64,000 nt of DNA from Gordonia terrae. Lineage in GTDB: Bacteria > Actinomycetota > Actinomycetes > Mycobacteriales > Mycobacteriaceae. The stretch spans positions 62,001 through 126,000 of the forward strand of contig NZ_CP016594.1 in the NCBI RefSeq assembly GCF_001698225.1. The letters run 5' to 3'. Positions 8,651-16,886 of the stretch are shown piece after piece. How positions within the stretch are numbered: position 1 is the first letter of the stretch; each line of letters begins with the position of its first letter. Both the position numbers and the translations under genes were made by a program. Below the pieces are notes generated by a model that did not search any database, was not told the origin of the DNA, and saw only the letters and a list, made by a program, of their open reading frames with translations.

Positions 8651-9862
8651 TCACACCTCCCACACCGTGTGCAGTGACGTCGGACCGCGGAAACCCCAAC
8701 CCCAGAACTCGACGTCGCTGCTGTTGTCGCGCTCGAGGTTCGGGATGGACTCGAACAGCTCTTCGAGTCCGATCCGGCACACGTGATTGGCGAAGTAGAT
8801 TCCTGCGCAGGCGTGGTTGCCGGCTCCGAATGCGAGATGCGGCAACGGCGGTCGGGTGATGTCGTAGTCCGACGGTGCCTCGTAGACGGAGTGGTCGTGA
8901 TTGGCCGAACCGTACGACATCAGGACCACTGAGCCCTCCGGTAGGTCGACGCCTGCGACCTCGACGTCCTTCGTACTGATCCGGGCCGTGGCCGACCAGA
9001 TCGGTGACGTCCACCGCATGCCCTCCGAGATCGCGCGCGGGATCAGGTTCGGCTCGTCGACGACCTGCTCGAATTGGTCCGGCCGGCTGAAGAGGCCGAC
9101 CAGTGTGGAGGCCATGGCGTGGCCGGGCTCCTGCATCGCTCCGAGGAGGTACACGTACAGCGTCGGGTAGATGTAGTCGCGGTCGCGCGTCTGTCCCTCG
9201 GGCATACCGTCGTGCAACCAGTGGGAGATCGCGCTGTCGTCGGGATTCTCGATCCAGTTGTCGATCAGCGGATTGACGATCGACTGGATCTCCAGCTTCG
9301 CGGCGTCGGCCTCGGCGAAGCCGTCCGGGTTGGTGAACTCGCCGTTCTCGTCGACTCCCGCGTTGGTGAACGACGCCGACAGTTTGTGGAACCATTCGCG
9401 CAACTTGTCCGAACTCACCGACTGAAGGCCGAGAAGGTCGCCGAGCGCGCGCACGCTGACGGGTTCGCAGTACTGGGCGACGAGTTCGGCGCGCCCCACG
9501 TCCTCGAAGTCGCTCAGGTACCGGCGGGCGATCGGCCGGACGAGGTCGTCGATCCACCGGTCGACCTCCTGGGGTTGCAGGGCTGGATCGACCATCGACC
9601 GTAGGTCGTCGTGGATCGCACCGTTCACCCCGATCACTGCCGGGTGTCCGAAGGTACGGCCGCCGGCCTTGGTGATCACCGCCTCGAAGTCGGGGCTGGT
9701 GGCGATCGACCGGCAGATGTCCGCGGTCGTCGCGACGTACGACCCGAGAACCGGGACATAGGCGAGCGGCGCCTCGGCGCGAAGCCGTTCGTAGACGGGG
9801 TAGGGGTTGCGTTCGAGTTCGGTCATCGTGATGTCGTCGATCCACGACATGGTGCTGGTCAT
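8651..9862 (-). CDS. gcoA: GcoA-like cytochrome P450 (CYP255A), guaiacol O-demethylase
   Basis: 403 residues from an ATG with GGAGGA upstream; the longer frame beginning further upstream lacks this signal. The haem loop [13 protein letters not shown] places the ligand Cys at residue 352. The I-helix reads AMQEPGH instead of the common AGxDT, which is the unusual feature of GcoA. Extended matches to remembered GcoA sequence occur throughout, for example [20 protein letters not shown] and [15 protein letters not shown]. The known reaction is demethylation of guaiacol to catechol and formaldehyde, with some activity on related aryl ethers. It is paired with gcoB and faces a divergent AraC regulator. 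Confidence 0.92.
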   Translation of the reverse strand: MTSTMSWIDDITMTELERNPYPVYERLRAEAPLAYVPVLGSYVATTADICRSIATSPDFEAVITKAGGRTFGHPAVIGVNGAIHDDLRSMVDPALQPQEVDRWIDDLVRPIARRYLSDFEDVGRAELVAQYCEPVSVRALGDLLGLQSVSSDKLREWFHKLSASFTNAGVDENGEFTNPDGFAEADAAKLEIQSIVNPLIDNWIENPDDSAISHWLHDGMPEGQTRDRDYIYPTLYVYLLGAMQEPGHAMASTLVGLFSRPDQFEQVVDEPNLIPRAISEGMRWTSPIWSATARISTKDVEVAGVDLPEGSVVLMSYGSANHDHSVYEAPSDYDITRPPLPHLAFGAGNHACAGIYFANHVCRIGLEELFESIPNLERDNSSDVEFWGWGFRGPTSLHTVWEV

Positions 9863-10100
9863 GGGTTCCTCCGCTGTGTTCGTCTCGAGAGCCGGGGGCG
9901 GCGGCCGGCAGGTTGTCGGCGACCCGGTGCGAGGTGACATTAGGGACCGCCGACCGGGCGGTCGATACGCTTCGCGCGTCGGCGGCACCGATCGCGCGGC
10001 GATGTGATCGCAGTCTCCGAACCGGGTGGCGAGTGTCGTGTGTCACCGGGTTGAATCGAGATGCACGACCCTGCGCGACCGGAGTACGAGGAAGAAGTCC
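9863..10100. promoter_or_regulatory. Divergent control region between gcoA and the AraC regulator
   Basis: 238 bases separate the gcoA start codon from the AraC-type start. Both promoters and the regulator's binding sites should lie here. I could not pick out a convincing direct repeat or a clear -35/-10 pair, so the assignment rests on gene arrangement. Confidence 0.5.
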
Positions 10101-11033
10101 ATGCGGAGCACGACATCGACCAGCGACTGGGAGACGGCGCATCGTGCCGTCGAAGAGGTGTACTTCCCGCATGAGCTGACCGCGCTGTCGTCGCCGGATC
10201 AGCTGAATCTGAACCTGCAGACCGTCGAGCTGGGACCGGTCACGATCGGCAGGCTCAACTGGGGGACCGATGTCTCCATCTCCTGCGACTACCCGGGTGC
10301 CTACGAGATCAACATCCCGGTCCGCGGTGTCCTGGACTCGCGCGCCGGGTCGGTGGAGACGACGTCGGAGGAAGGCAAGGCCACGGTCTTCACCGCGGAT
10401 CGCCCGTCGACGATCACCCGGTGGTCGGCGGACTGTGTCGTGGTCGGGGTGAAGTTCGACGCCGAGTACCTCGAACGTGAGGCCGACCGGGTCCGGGCGT
10501 CGGCGCTGCGTTCACAGTTGCGGCTGCCCGATCAGCTGGATCTCGCCGGACCCGACCAGCAGGCGTGGTTCGGGCTCGTGCGCGCGTTGTCGGCCCAGGT
10601 GCGCGAACCCGCCGACCTCCTGTCGAACCCACTGGTCGGACCGCAGCTGGCGAGCGCGATCAGCAGCGCGTTCCTCCTCGCTGTCTCTCCGGAAGAGGCG
10701 GGGACCGGTCTGCGCCCGCGGATGGTCAAGCGTGTGCTCGACGCATTGCATGACGATCCGGGACGCGACTGGCGTCTGGCGGACATGGCCGAACTGGGCG
10801 GCTCGAGCCTCCGGCGGCTGCAGGAGGGCTTCGCCGAACACGTCGGTGCGAGTCCGACCCAGACGCTACGGGACATCCGACTCGACCGGGCTCACCACGA
10901 CCTCACCGAAGCGGACAACACCGACACGGTGGCCGAAGTTGCTGCGCGATGGGGCTTTTCGAGCCCCAGTCGGCTGGCGGCCGCGTACAAGAAGCGCTAC
11001 GGCATCCCGCCGTCGGAACACCGTCGGCGGTAG
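10101..11033 (+). CDS. AraC-family regulator, likely of gcoAB
   Basis: 310 residues from an ATG with GAGGAAG eight bases upstream; an in-frame extension to 10026 has no such signal. The N-terminal two thirds resembles the AraC_binding_2 (cupin-like) effector domain (YEINIPVRGVLDSRAG). The last 100 residues hold two helix-turn-helix motifs: DWRLADMAELGGSSLRRLQEGF and DTVAEVAARWGFSSPSRLAAAYKKRYG. It is divergent from gcoAB, the usual arrangement for an activator responding to the aromatic substrate or its product. The effector is inferred from position only. Confidence 0.85.
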   Translation: MRSTTSTSDWETAHRAVEEVYFPHELTALSSPDQLNLNLQTVELGPVTIGRLNWGTDVSISCDYPGAYEINIPVRGVLDSRAGSVETTSEEGKATVFTADRPSTITRWSADCVVVGVKFDAEYLEREADRVRASALRSQLRLPDQLDLAGPDQQAWFGLVRALSAQVREPADLLSNPLVGPQLASAISSAFLLAVSPEEAGTGLRPRMVKRVLDALHDDPGRDWRLADMAELGGSSLRRLQEGFAEHVGASPTQTLRDIRLDRAHHDLTEADNTDTVAEVAARWGFSSPSRLAAAYKKRYGIPPSEHRRR

Positions 11034-11152
11034 GCATTCCGGGGGTACCGCTCGAATCTGTGCCGGAACTTCGCAGTTCAGACCACGCGGCGACGCCGAT
11101 CGGTTAGTTTCCGCACTGCGTGATTCCGACGGACCCATCGAAAGGCGCGGCC

Positions 11153-11866
11153 ATGAAACGTCGCCATGCTCTGCTTGCCACCCTCATCAGTGTCACGCTG
11201 GCACTCTCCGGGGGAGGGGTGGCGGCCGCCGCGCCGAACCCTTTGGGCGCATTGGATTTCGGATCGCTGGGCGGGCCGGAGGCGGGTGGATGTTCCGCAC
11301 AGCTGTTGTACAACGACGAACTGTTCGGTCCGAAGATTCTGGCGACCGATGCCCCGGTGGGTCCGCAGTTGAGGGGTTACGACCGGCTCGCGGGTCTGAG
11401 TCCGAGCGAGTTCCTGCAGACGTATCGGAAAGGGGACAAGTGGGACTATCCGGACCACGACGGATACACGCTGAACCCCGACGGGTCCGCCAAGAAGTCG
11501 CTGACCACCCTCAACCCGAACAAGCGGATAGATCGCTATGGTCCCGCCAATGGTCGCTTCCTGGCCCCCGCGGGCACGCACTACAAGAGGCGGGCGCTTC
11601 CGCCGGAGAACCTCGTCGACAAAGACAACCCTCAGTTCTGCAACTACCACGTGTACGTGGTCATGCGCTCGGTGAAGGTGTGGACCGGACGTATCGCCAA
11701 GGGCTTCGGTCAGCCGGGCGGCGGCATTCAATATCAGATCGACCAGCAGCTCCTCGATCCCGGGTTGATCGAGGACCATCGCGGATGTTTCAACGAGACA
11801 GGCGGTTTCGTCAACACCCAGTGGTTGCTGTGTTCGGGTGTGCTCGAGAGCGTCTTCCCCGGATGA
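11153..11866 (+). CDS. Secreted stand-alone TNT-domain protein (NAD+ glycohydrolase family toxin)
   Basis: 237 residues starting at the ATG before KRRHALLATLISVTLALS, a clear Sec signal with cleavage near AAAAPN. The rest is a tuberculosis necrotizing toxin (TNT) domain, known from CpnT of Mycobacterium tuberculosis as an NAD(P)+ glycohydrolase. Family hallmarks are visible: KRIDRYGPANGRFLAPAG, RRALPPENL and KGFGQPGGGIQYQI. They supply the conserved Arg, Tyr, second Arg and Gln positions described for TNT. In most bacteria TNT is the C-terminal tip of a large polymorphic toxin, whereas here it is nearly the whole mature protein. Four cysteines may form disulfides after export. The stop overlaps the downstream gene as ATGA. 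Confidence 0.82.
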   Translation: MKRRHALLATLISVTLALSGGGVAAAAPNPLGALDFGSLGGPEAGGCSAQLLYNDELFGPKILATDAPVGPQLRGYDRLAGLSPSEFLQTYRKGDKWDYPDHDGYTLNPDGSAKKSLTTLNPNKRIDRYGPANGRFLAPAGTHYKRRALPPENLVDKDNPQFCNYHVYVVMRSVKVWTGRIAKGFGQPGGGIQYQIDQQLLDPGLIEDHRGCFNETGGFVNTQWLLCSGVLESVFPG

Positions 11867-12312
11867 CGTCGGGCGCCGACGACCAGCTCGACCCCGAGAT
11901 GCGCAGCCGGATAGCCGATCTCGCGGCGACGATGTCGGCGGAGCCGTCCGATGTGCCTCGCCTGGGTCACATCCTCGACGACGCGACGCCCTCGTGCGTG
12001 CGCGACTCGGACGGTGTGTGGCACTTGATCATTCGCGAACGCGGCACGGTGATGTTCGACCGGCAGTCCAGCGATCCAGAGGAGTTCCTGAGCTGGGTTG
12101 CGGTGGCGATCGCCGAAGCGGCGTCGTATCGGCTGCACTCGCCCGGCGCGCCCGACTATCTGCGCCGGATCTGGGCGGAGCAGTATCGGATGCTGACCGC
12201 GGCCGACCCGGGGTGGGCCCGTACGTGGCTGGAGCGGACCCGGAAGAGGTTGGTCGACCAGGGAGCCGACGATCGTGAACTGGCGCAACTGCCGGGCGGG
12301 CACCACGGCTGA
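11863..12312 (+). CDS. Presumed immunity protein for the TNT toxin
   Basis: 149 residues, no signal peptide, so cytosolic. The start ATG overlaps the toxin stop, the arrangement expected of a toxin-immunity pair. The N-terminal half has an alpha/beta character (CVRDSDGVWHLIIRERG, then FDRQSSDPEEFLSWVAVAI). The C-terminal half is helical with aromatic and basic residues (YLRRIWAEQYRMLTA, WARTWLERTRKRL). This looks like the Imm61/Imm63-type proteins next to actinobacterial TNT and similar toxins, but I cannot decide the exact family. Role as the TNT antidote is inferred mainly from overlap and context. Confidence 0.7.
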   Translation: MTSGADDQLDPEMRSRIADLAATMSAEPSDVPRLGHILDDATPSCVRDSDGVWHLIIRERGTVMFDRQSSDPEEFLSWVAVAIAEAASYRLHSPGAPDYLRRIWAEQYRMLTAADPGWARTWLERTRKRLVDQGADDRELAQLPGGHHG

Positions 12313-12462
12313 GACGAGGCCGGGAATCGGCGTCCACCGGTGTGGGCGGCGTAGCGGTGCAGGTTCGCTATCCCGGTCTCGAAGAGACGATCGTAGTCAC
12401 CACGGCTGGTCGAGCCAGACTCATACTCGTTCGACATTGCGGCACGGCCTTTTCAGTCCGGT

Positions 12463-13216
12463 CTACGCGGGGGTCCACTCGAGTCCGAGGAGCGTCAGGG
12501 CGCGGGCCAATTGTGGATCCGCGGCGTCGATGGGGCAGTGATCGACAACGTCGATGTGGGGGCTGATGTCGGGGTCGGCGGCGCGTTCATAGAGCGCCCA
12601 CATGCGCAGCTGGTCGCCGTGTCGGGAGTCGAACTCGATCCCGTCGACCGCTGCATGGCCGTGGTCGGTGAGGGCGTAAATCCAGCGGGAGATGGCCTGG
12701 GTGAGCCCGCGGGGCCGGCCGTCCCGCAACGCGGCGGTGTCGAGGTCATCGAGCCCGTAGCGGATCGCGAGCGGCCGAAACACCGTCCGGAGGGTGGCGA
12801 GGCTGTCCGGGTCGGCGGGCACCGCGAACCGTCCGGTCAGGGTGCCGTGACCGATCATCCGTAGATCGCACCACGATCGCGGAACGTGGCCGGGCGGCAG
12901 CGCGGGGTAGTCCTGCTCGTCTTCCTCGTCGACGACGATGTCGTCGAGCTCGGCGATCAGTTGTGGGCTGGGTCGGGCGAAGGCGAGGACTTCGAGGTAG
13001 CAGGCCAGGGGAGTGTCGGCGCAGTACAAGGTGCGCCACACCCCCGTCGGGGTCGTCCCAGCGGCCGGCGAAGCGGTCGTCGGTGGCGTACTCCCATGGT
13101 GTCCACTCCCACGGGCTGGGCGCGTATCCGACTCGATATATGGGCGTGGCAGTCCGGATGCTGGTGGTGATCGGGCCGTGCGGGGTGCTGATCGTCGAAG
13201 GCTGTGGTTGGTTCAT
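12463..13216 (-). pseudogene. RES-domain toxin, frameshifted
   Basis: A RES-family protein, whose members degrade NAD+ (for example MbcT). The first part reads PIYRVGYAPSPWEWTPW through FAGRWDDPDGG in one frame, and the rest, WRTLYCADTPLACYLEVLA to the C-terminal LGLEWTPA, continues in the other frame. The switch occurs in a run of five G (plus-strand C 13041-13045); removing one base restores a normal RES protein. A GTG inside the run could restart translation but would lose the N-terminal RES arginine region. The start overlaps the antitoxin stop as ATGA. It is a dead toxin, a phase-variable one, or a sequencing error in a homopolymer. Confidence 0.8.
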
Positions 13217-13551
13217 CCCACCGCGGCGAATTGGCGGGCGGCGGCGAGTACTTGCGGTCCGACGTCGGCGAGCTCGCCGTCGCGCAACAGCAATGCCGGC
13301 GCCCGGTCGTCGAGGACCGGGTTGAGGCCCTGGAACCAGGCTTGTGCGACGGCGGGGGTGTCGCGTTCGGTGATCAGGCGGGCGGCGCGGTAGGCGATCC
13401 GGAGCCGTTCGACGTCCTCGGGGTTGGCGATGGTGCGGGTGCCGTCAGCCCATTGCCGCACCGCCCGGGTCTCGCTCACCCGACCCAGGTAGGCGACCAG
13501 CCGCGCGCCGAGCAGATCTCGCAACGCAGCCACCAGTTCGGGCTGCGACAT
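13213..13551 (-). CDS. Xre/MbcA/ParS-type antitoxin of the RES toxin
   Basis: 112 residues matching the toxin-binding domain seen in antitoxins of RES toxins: AQAWFQGLNPVLDDRAPALLLRDG near residues 68-91 is the typical Xre/MbcA/ParS C-terminal motif. The N-terminus holds a short helix-turn-helix-like stretch (LVAYLGRVSETRAVRQWADG). It is followed by the RES gene with a four-base overlap. An IS630 element is inserted only 25 bases before the start codon, so the native promoter is displaced and expression may now depend on the element. Upstream of the target site the frame closes quickly, so the 13551 ATG is probably the original start. Confidence 0.83.
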   Translation of the reverse strand: MSQPELVAALRDLLGARLVAYLGRVSETRAVRQWADGTRTIANPEDVERLRIAYRAARLITERDTPAVAQAWFQGLNPVLDDRAPALLLRDGELADVGPQVLAAARQFAAVG

Positions 13552-13574
13552 ACGAGCCGCCTCGGCGTAGGCAG

Positions 13575-14666
13575 CTAGTGTTCTGAGTCATTAATTCGTG
13601 TGCAGTAGTGGGCGATGGAGTCGAGGATCTGGTCAGCGGTCTTGACCCACACGTAGGGGCGGGGGTTGTCGTTCCAGGTCTCGATCCATGCTCTGATGTC
13701 GGCGTTGAGCGCTCTCACGGTGCGGTGGGGGGAGCGTTGGAGCTTCTTGGTGGTCAGTTCGGCGAACCAGCGTTCGACGAGGTTCATCCAGGATGAGCTC
13801 GTCGGGGTGAAGTGGACAACGAATCGTGGGTGCGAGGTCAGCCATCGTTTGACCGCGGGCGTCTTGTGGGTAGAGGCGTTGTCCATGACCAGGTGGACGT
13901 CGAGCTCGTCGGGCACCTCGGCGTCGATCTTGCGGAGAAACCCGATGAATTCTGTTGCCCGATGCCGTGAGTGAAGCGAACCGATCACTTTTCCCGACGC
14001 GATGTCCAACGCCGCGTACAGACTGGAGGTGCCGTTGCGCACATAGTCGTGGCTGGCCCGTTGCGGGGTGCCCGGGAGCATGGGAAAGATCGGCTGGGTG
14101 CGATCGAGAGCTTGGATCTGGGTCTTCTCGTCAACGCAAAGCACCAGGGCACGTTCGGGTGGGTTCATATAGAGCCCGACGACATCGCGGACCTTCTCGG
14201 TGAACAAGGGATCTCTCGACAGCTTCCACGAATCCTGTTTGTGCGGAGCCAATCCGAACGCCCGCCACACACGCGACACGGTTGACTGTGACATGTCGAG
14301 ATGCTCGGCCATCGCCCGCGTCGACCAGTGTGTCGCATTCTTCGGAGTGGTCTCGAGAGTCGCGGTGATCAAGTTTTTGATCTGCTCGTCGTCGACGGTG
14401 CGAGGTCGCCCAGGCCGGGGTTCGTCGAGCAACCCCTCGCAGCGGTGCTCGACGAACCGGCCTCGCCAGCGCCGCACGGTACTGCGATTGAGGCCGAGTC
14501 GTTGTGCCACTTCAGTATTCGAACCGCCATCAGCGGCGGCGAGAACGATTCGTGAGCGCATCGCCAAACCCGAGGCCGTCGTTCGCCGACGCGCCCACCC
14601 TTCGAGCTCACGGCGCTCGTCATCAGTCAGAACAATATCCACTGCTCGCGGACCCCGGGTTGCCAT
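13575..14666 (-). CDS. IS630-family transposase
   Basis: 363 residues. An N-terminal helix-turn-helix pair (TEVAQRLGLNRSTVRRWRGRF) and a second winged HTH (MSQSTVSRVWRAFGL) bind the ends. The DDE catalytic domain shows VLCVDEKTQIQ, LVMDNASTHK and SWMNLVERWFAELTTKK. The reading frame runs through the terminal repeat and stops at TAG made of the duplicated target TA plus the next host base, so the stop codon lies outside the element. It appears intact. Confidence 0.93.
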   Translation of the reverse strand: MATRGPRAVDIVLTDDERRELEGWARRRTTASGLAMRSRIVLAAADGGSNTEVAQRLGLNRSTVRRWRGRFVEHRCEGLLDEPRPGRPRTVDDEQIKNLITATLETTPKNATHWSTRAMAEHLDMSQSTVSRVWRAFGLAPHKQDSWKLSRDPLFTEKVRDVVGLYMNPPERALVLCVDEKTQIQALDRTQPIFPMLPGTPQRASHDYVRNGTSSLYAALDIASGKVIGSLHSRHRATEFIGFLRKIDAEVPDELDVHLVMDNASTHKTPAVKRWLTSHPRFVVHFTPTSSSWMNLVERWFAELTTKKLQRSPHRTVRALNADIRAWIETWNDNPRPYVWVKTADQILDSIAHYCTRINDSEH

Positions 14667-14709
14667 TCCCTAGCCTAACAACCGAACGGAAATTAATGAC
14701 TCAGGACAC
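13578..14709 (-). mobile_element. IS630-family insertion sequence
   Basis: 1132 bp with near-perfect terminal inverted repeats: left GTGTTCTGAGTCATTAATT and right, read inward, GTGTCCTGAGTCATTAATT (one mismatch). A TA dinucleotide flanks each end (13576-13577 and 14710-14711), the expected target duplication of IS630/Tc1 elements. It sits in the leader of the antitoxin-RES operon. The element contains one transposase gene on the minus strand. Confidence 0.93.
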
Positions 14710-14801
14710 TAGGTGGGGTTCGCCGCGCTACATTCCAGTGATGACCGCACTTGAGCGCGGTCTTCCCGTTACGGCAACGTCGAACACACTCGTGAGCTGT
14801 C

Positions 14802-15065
14802 GTGGCTGAATCTATTGGCGATGGGCGGTTCGAGGCCGGGCTCGAGCACCTGCACCGCTACGTCGCGGTGTACGGCACCAGCAACGCCCGCCGGCGCGAT
14901 GTCATTGACGGATTCGCGATCGGCACCTGGGTGCAGAGCCGCAGCGCTGACTACCGCAAGGGCCGGTTGTCGGCCGAGCGGATCGAACGGCTCGAGACCG
15001 AGTTCCCGGACTGGCGGTGGACCATCCGGACTAATCAGGGATGCGTCAATGCATCGCGACCGTAA
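14802..15065 (+). pseudogene. Helicase-associated (HA) domain remnant
   Basis: 87 codons from a GTG. FEAGLEHLHRYVAVYG, then DGFAIGTWVQSRSADYRKGRL, then FPDWRWT matches one helicase-associated domain, a repeat found in tandem at the ends of large actinobacterial helicases. Only one repeat is present and there is no helicase core, so this is a fragment. It is flanked by IS630 on the left and IS3-A on the right, which explains the loss of the rest. The 103 bases up to the IS3-A end hold nothing I recognise. Confidence 0.6.
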
Positions 15066-15198
15066 GATGGCGAGCAGCCACCGCTCACGGAAGCGGAGCT
15101 TGAGAAACTGTTCCTCGCACTGGCCTAAACAGTCGGCCAACCTAGTACTACCGCGAGTCGTAGCGACTTGAATCGCCCCGGGTTTGCTGGAGGCTCGG

Positions 15199-16161
15199 TT
15201 AGTTGGTTCCAGCGTTTGCGGGGACCGGGTTCTCACGGTAGCTGGTGACGGTTTGGGTCGACCAGTAGGCGCTCTCGTACTCGACGGGTGGGACGTGTCC
15301 GATCTCGCCGTGCAGGCGGCGGTGGTTGAACCATTCGACGTACTCAGCGACGGCGATCTCGACCTCGCCCACACCTGCCCAGCCGCCTCGCGGGCGCATC
15401 ACGGGGTTACGGATGCATTCGGCTTTGAACAGCGAGTTGAACGCCTCAGCCATCGCGTTGTCGTATGAATCCCCTTTGGAGCCAACAGATGTCACCGCTT
15501 CGGCTTCGGCCAGTCGTTCGGTGTAGCGGATGGCTCGGTATTGCACTCCGCGGTCGGAGTGGTGGATCAGCCCGGCCACGTCGTGGCCGGCACGCGACCG
15601 TGCCCACAATCCCATGTTCAGGGCGTCGAGGGCGAGGTCGGTGTGCATGGTGGTCGAGACCTGCCAGCCGACGACCATCCGCGAGAACACGTCCAGGACG
15701 AACGCCGCGTACACCCAGCCCGAGTGGGTGCGGATGTAGGTCAGGTCCGCCACCCACAACGCGTTCGGTGCCGCCGCGGTGAACTGACGGTTGACCCGGT
15801 CAGCCGGCCGGGGTGTTTCAGCTCCCTCGCTGCGCGTGGTCTTGCGTGTCTTGAGTCTCGCTATCCCTTGCAGCCCATCGGCTTTCATCAATCGCTCGAC
15901 GGTGCAGCGGGCAGCACTATGGCCCTGTCTGCGCAATTGGGCATGCACCTTGCGGGCACCGTAGACGCCGAGGTTGTCGGCATGCACCGCGCGGACCTGG
16001 GTAAGGAGCTCCCGGTCACGCACCACACGAGGCGCCTCGGTCTTCTGGGGGCTCAGGTGGGCTCGTACCGTGGACGGAGCGATCTGGGCGGACGTATCGC
16101 GCAATGCCGCACAGATCGGATCGACTCCGTGTTCATCGCGGTGAGCCGCGACGAACTCCAC
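15199..16161 (-). CDS. IS3-A transposase OrfB
   Basis: 320-residue DDE catalytic subunit. The HTH_21-like region (LGVYGARKVHAQLRRQGH) precedes the integrase core with VADLTYIRTHSGW, LIHHSDRGVQY and NAMAEAFNSLFKAE, giving the D, D and E residues. It is in the -1 frame relative to orfA, so an OrfAB fusion by frameshifting is expected as in other IS3 elements. The frame is complete in this copy. Confidence 0.93.
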   Translation of the reverse strand: MEFVAAHRDEHGVDPICAALRDTSAQIAPSTVRAHLSPQKTEAPRVVRDRELLTQVRAVHADNLGVYGARKVHAQLRRQGHSAARCTVERLMKADGLQGIARLKTRKTTRSEGAETPRPADRVNRQFTAAAPNALWVADLTYIRTHSGWVYAAFVLDVFSRMVVGWQVSTTMHTDLALDALNMGLWARSRAGHDVAGLIHHSDRGVQYRAIRYTERLAEAEAVTSVGSKGDSYDNAMAEAFNSLFKAECIRNPVMRPRGGWAGVGEVEIAVAEYVEWFNHRRLHGEIGHVPPVEYESAYWSTQTVTSYRENPVPANAGTN

Positions 16162-16163
16162 GA

Positions 16164-16490
16164 TCAGCGCTGTGGGCGGTCGATCTCCGCCGCAAAGAAA
16201 GCCGAAGCCTGCTTCAAGATCGTGTTCGCTCGCCGCAGTTCACGGTTCTCCCGCTCCAACGCCGCGATGCGGTCAGCGTCCTCACTCGTGGTGCCCGGGC
16301 GGACCCCGCCGTCGATCTCGGCCTGACGAACCCAATTGCGCAACGCCTCGGGATGGACTCCGAGCTGATCGGCGATCCGCTTGATCGCACCTCTCGACGA
16401 ATCGGGATCTCGTCGCGCTTCACATGCCATCCGGGTGGCCCGGTCCTTGAGTTCCTCACTGTACTTGCGTGGTGCTGCCATGCTCTCCAT
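16164..16490 (-). CDS. IS3-A OrfA
   Basis: 108-residue DNA-binding subunit. It holds a helix-turn-helix (IKRIADQLGVHPEALRNWVRQ) and a C-terminal leucine-zipper-like helix (RIAALERENRELRRANTIL), typical of IS3 OrfA. The ATG before AAPRKYSEEL is the likely start. The same sequence recurs at 30258, 47843 and 61147. Confidence 0.92.
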   Translation of the reverse strand: MESMAAPRKYSEELKDRATRMACEARRDPDSSRGAIKRIADQLGVHPEALRNWVRQAEIDGGVRPGTTSEDADRIAALERENRELRRANTILKQASAFFAAEIDRPQR

Positions 16491-16533
16491 CCTTCACAGG
16501 TTCGAGAGCCTCCGACAGACCCGGGGCGGTTCA

Positions 16534-16886
16534 ACTGTAGCCAGGACGGAAGGAAGAGAGCTGCACATTCGAGGGAGCTCGCCGCCCTCCCCTCCAATCC
16601 TGTGAGAACAGTGCTGCCGGTGACCGTTATGGTTCAGCCGCTGTGTACGAGCCTGATGCTGCAGCGCCGCGACTGGTGGGCGGGCAATCCGCTCGGCCTG
16701 ACCCTCGCGGTCAAGCCGGTCCTTGCGGTGTTGTTTTCCTGTCGCTACTGAACCGGCAGTGGAAGGCCGAGCGTTTGCAGTTCCAGCCCTGTTGACCGTC
16801 GCAGCCTGACCGCTGGCGGTGGATCGCCGAACGTGGTCGCGTACCTCGCAGAGTTGGCGGCGCGCAGAACGGAGACGCGTGCGGCG
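16534..16886. other. 353-bp stretch without a recognised gene
   Basis: The stretch starts with the right ACT target duplication of IS3-A. A short plus-strand open frame around 16621-16751 (ending in WWAGNPLGLTLAVKPVLAV) has no family I recognise and no ribosome-binding site. It may be the edge of a gene broken by the insertion. Nothing else is evident. Confidence 0.5.

Larger units (their letters stand above)
15169..16533 (-). mobile_element. IS3-family element IS3-A, copy 1 (intact)
   Basis: 1365 bp. Ends are TGAATCGCCCCGGGTTTGC (left) and, read inward from the right, TGAACCGCCCCGGGTCTGTC, followed on both sides by GGAGGCTC. A 3-bp target duplication ACT flanks it (15166-15168 and 16534-16536). 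It carries orfA and orfB in different frames on the minus strand. It serves as the reference copy for three further copies in this window. Confidence 0.95.
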
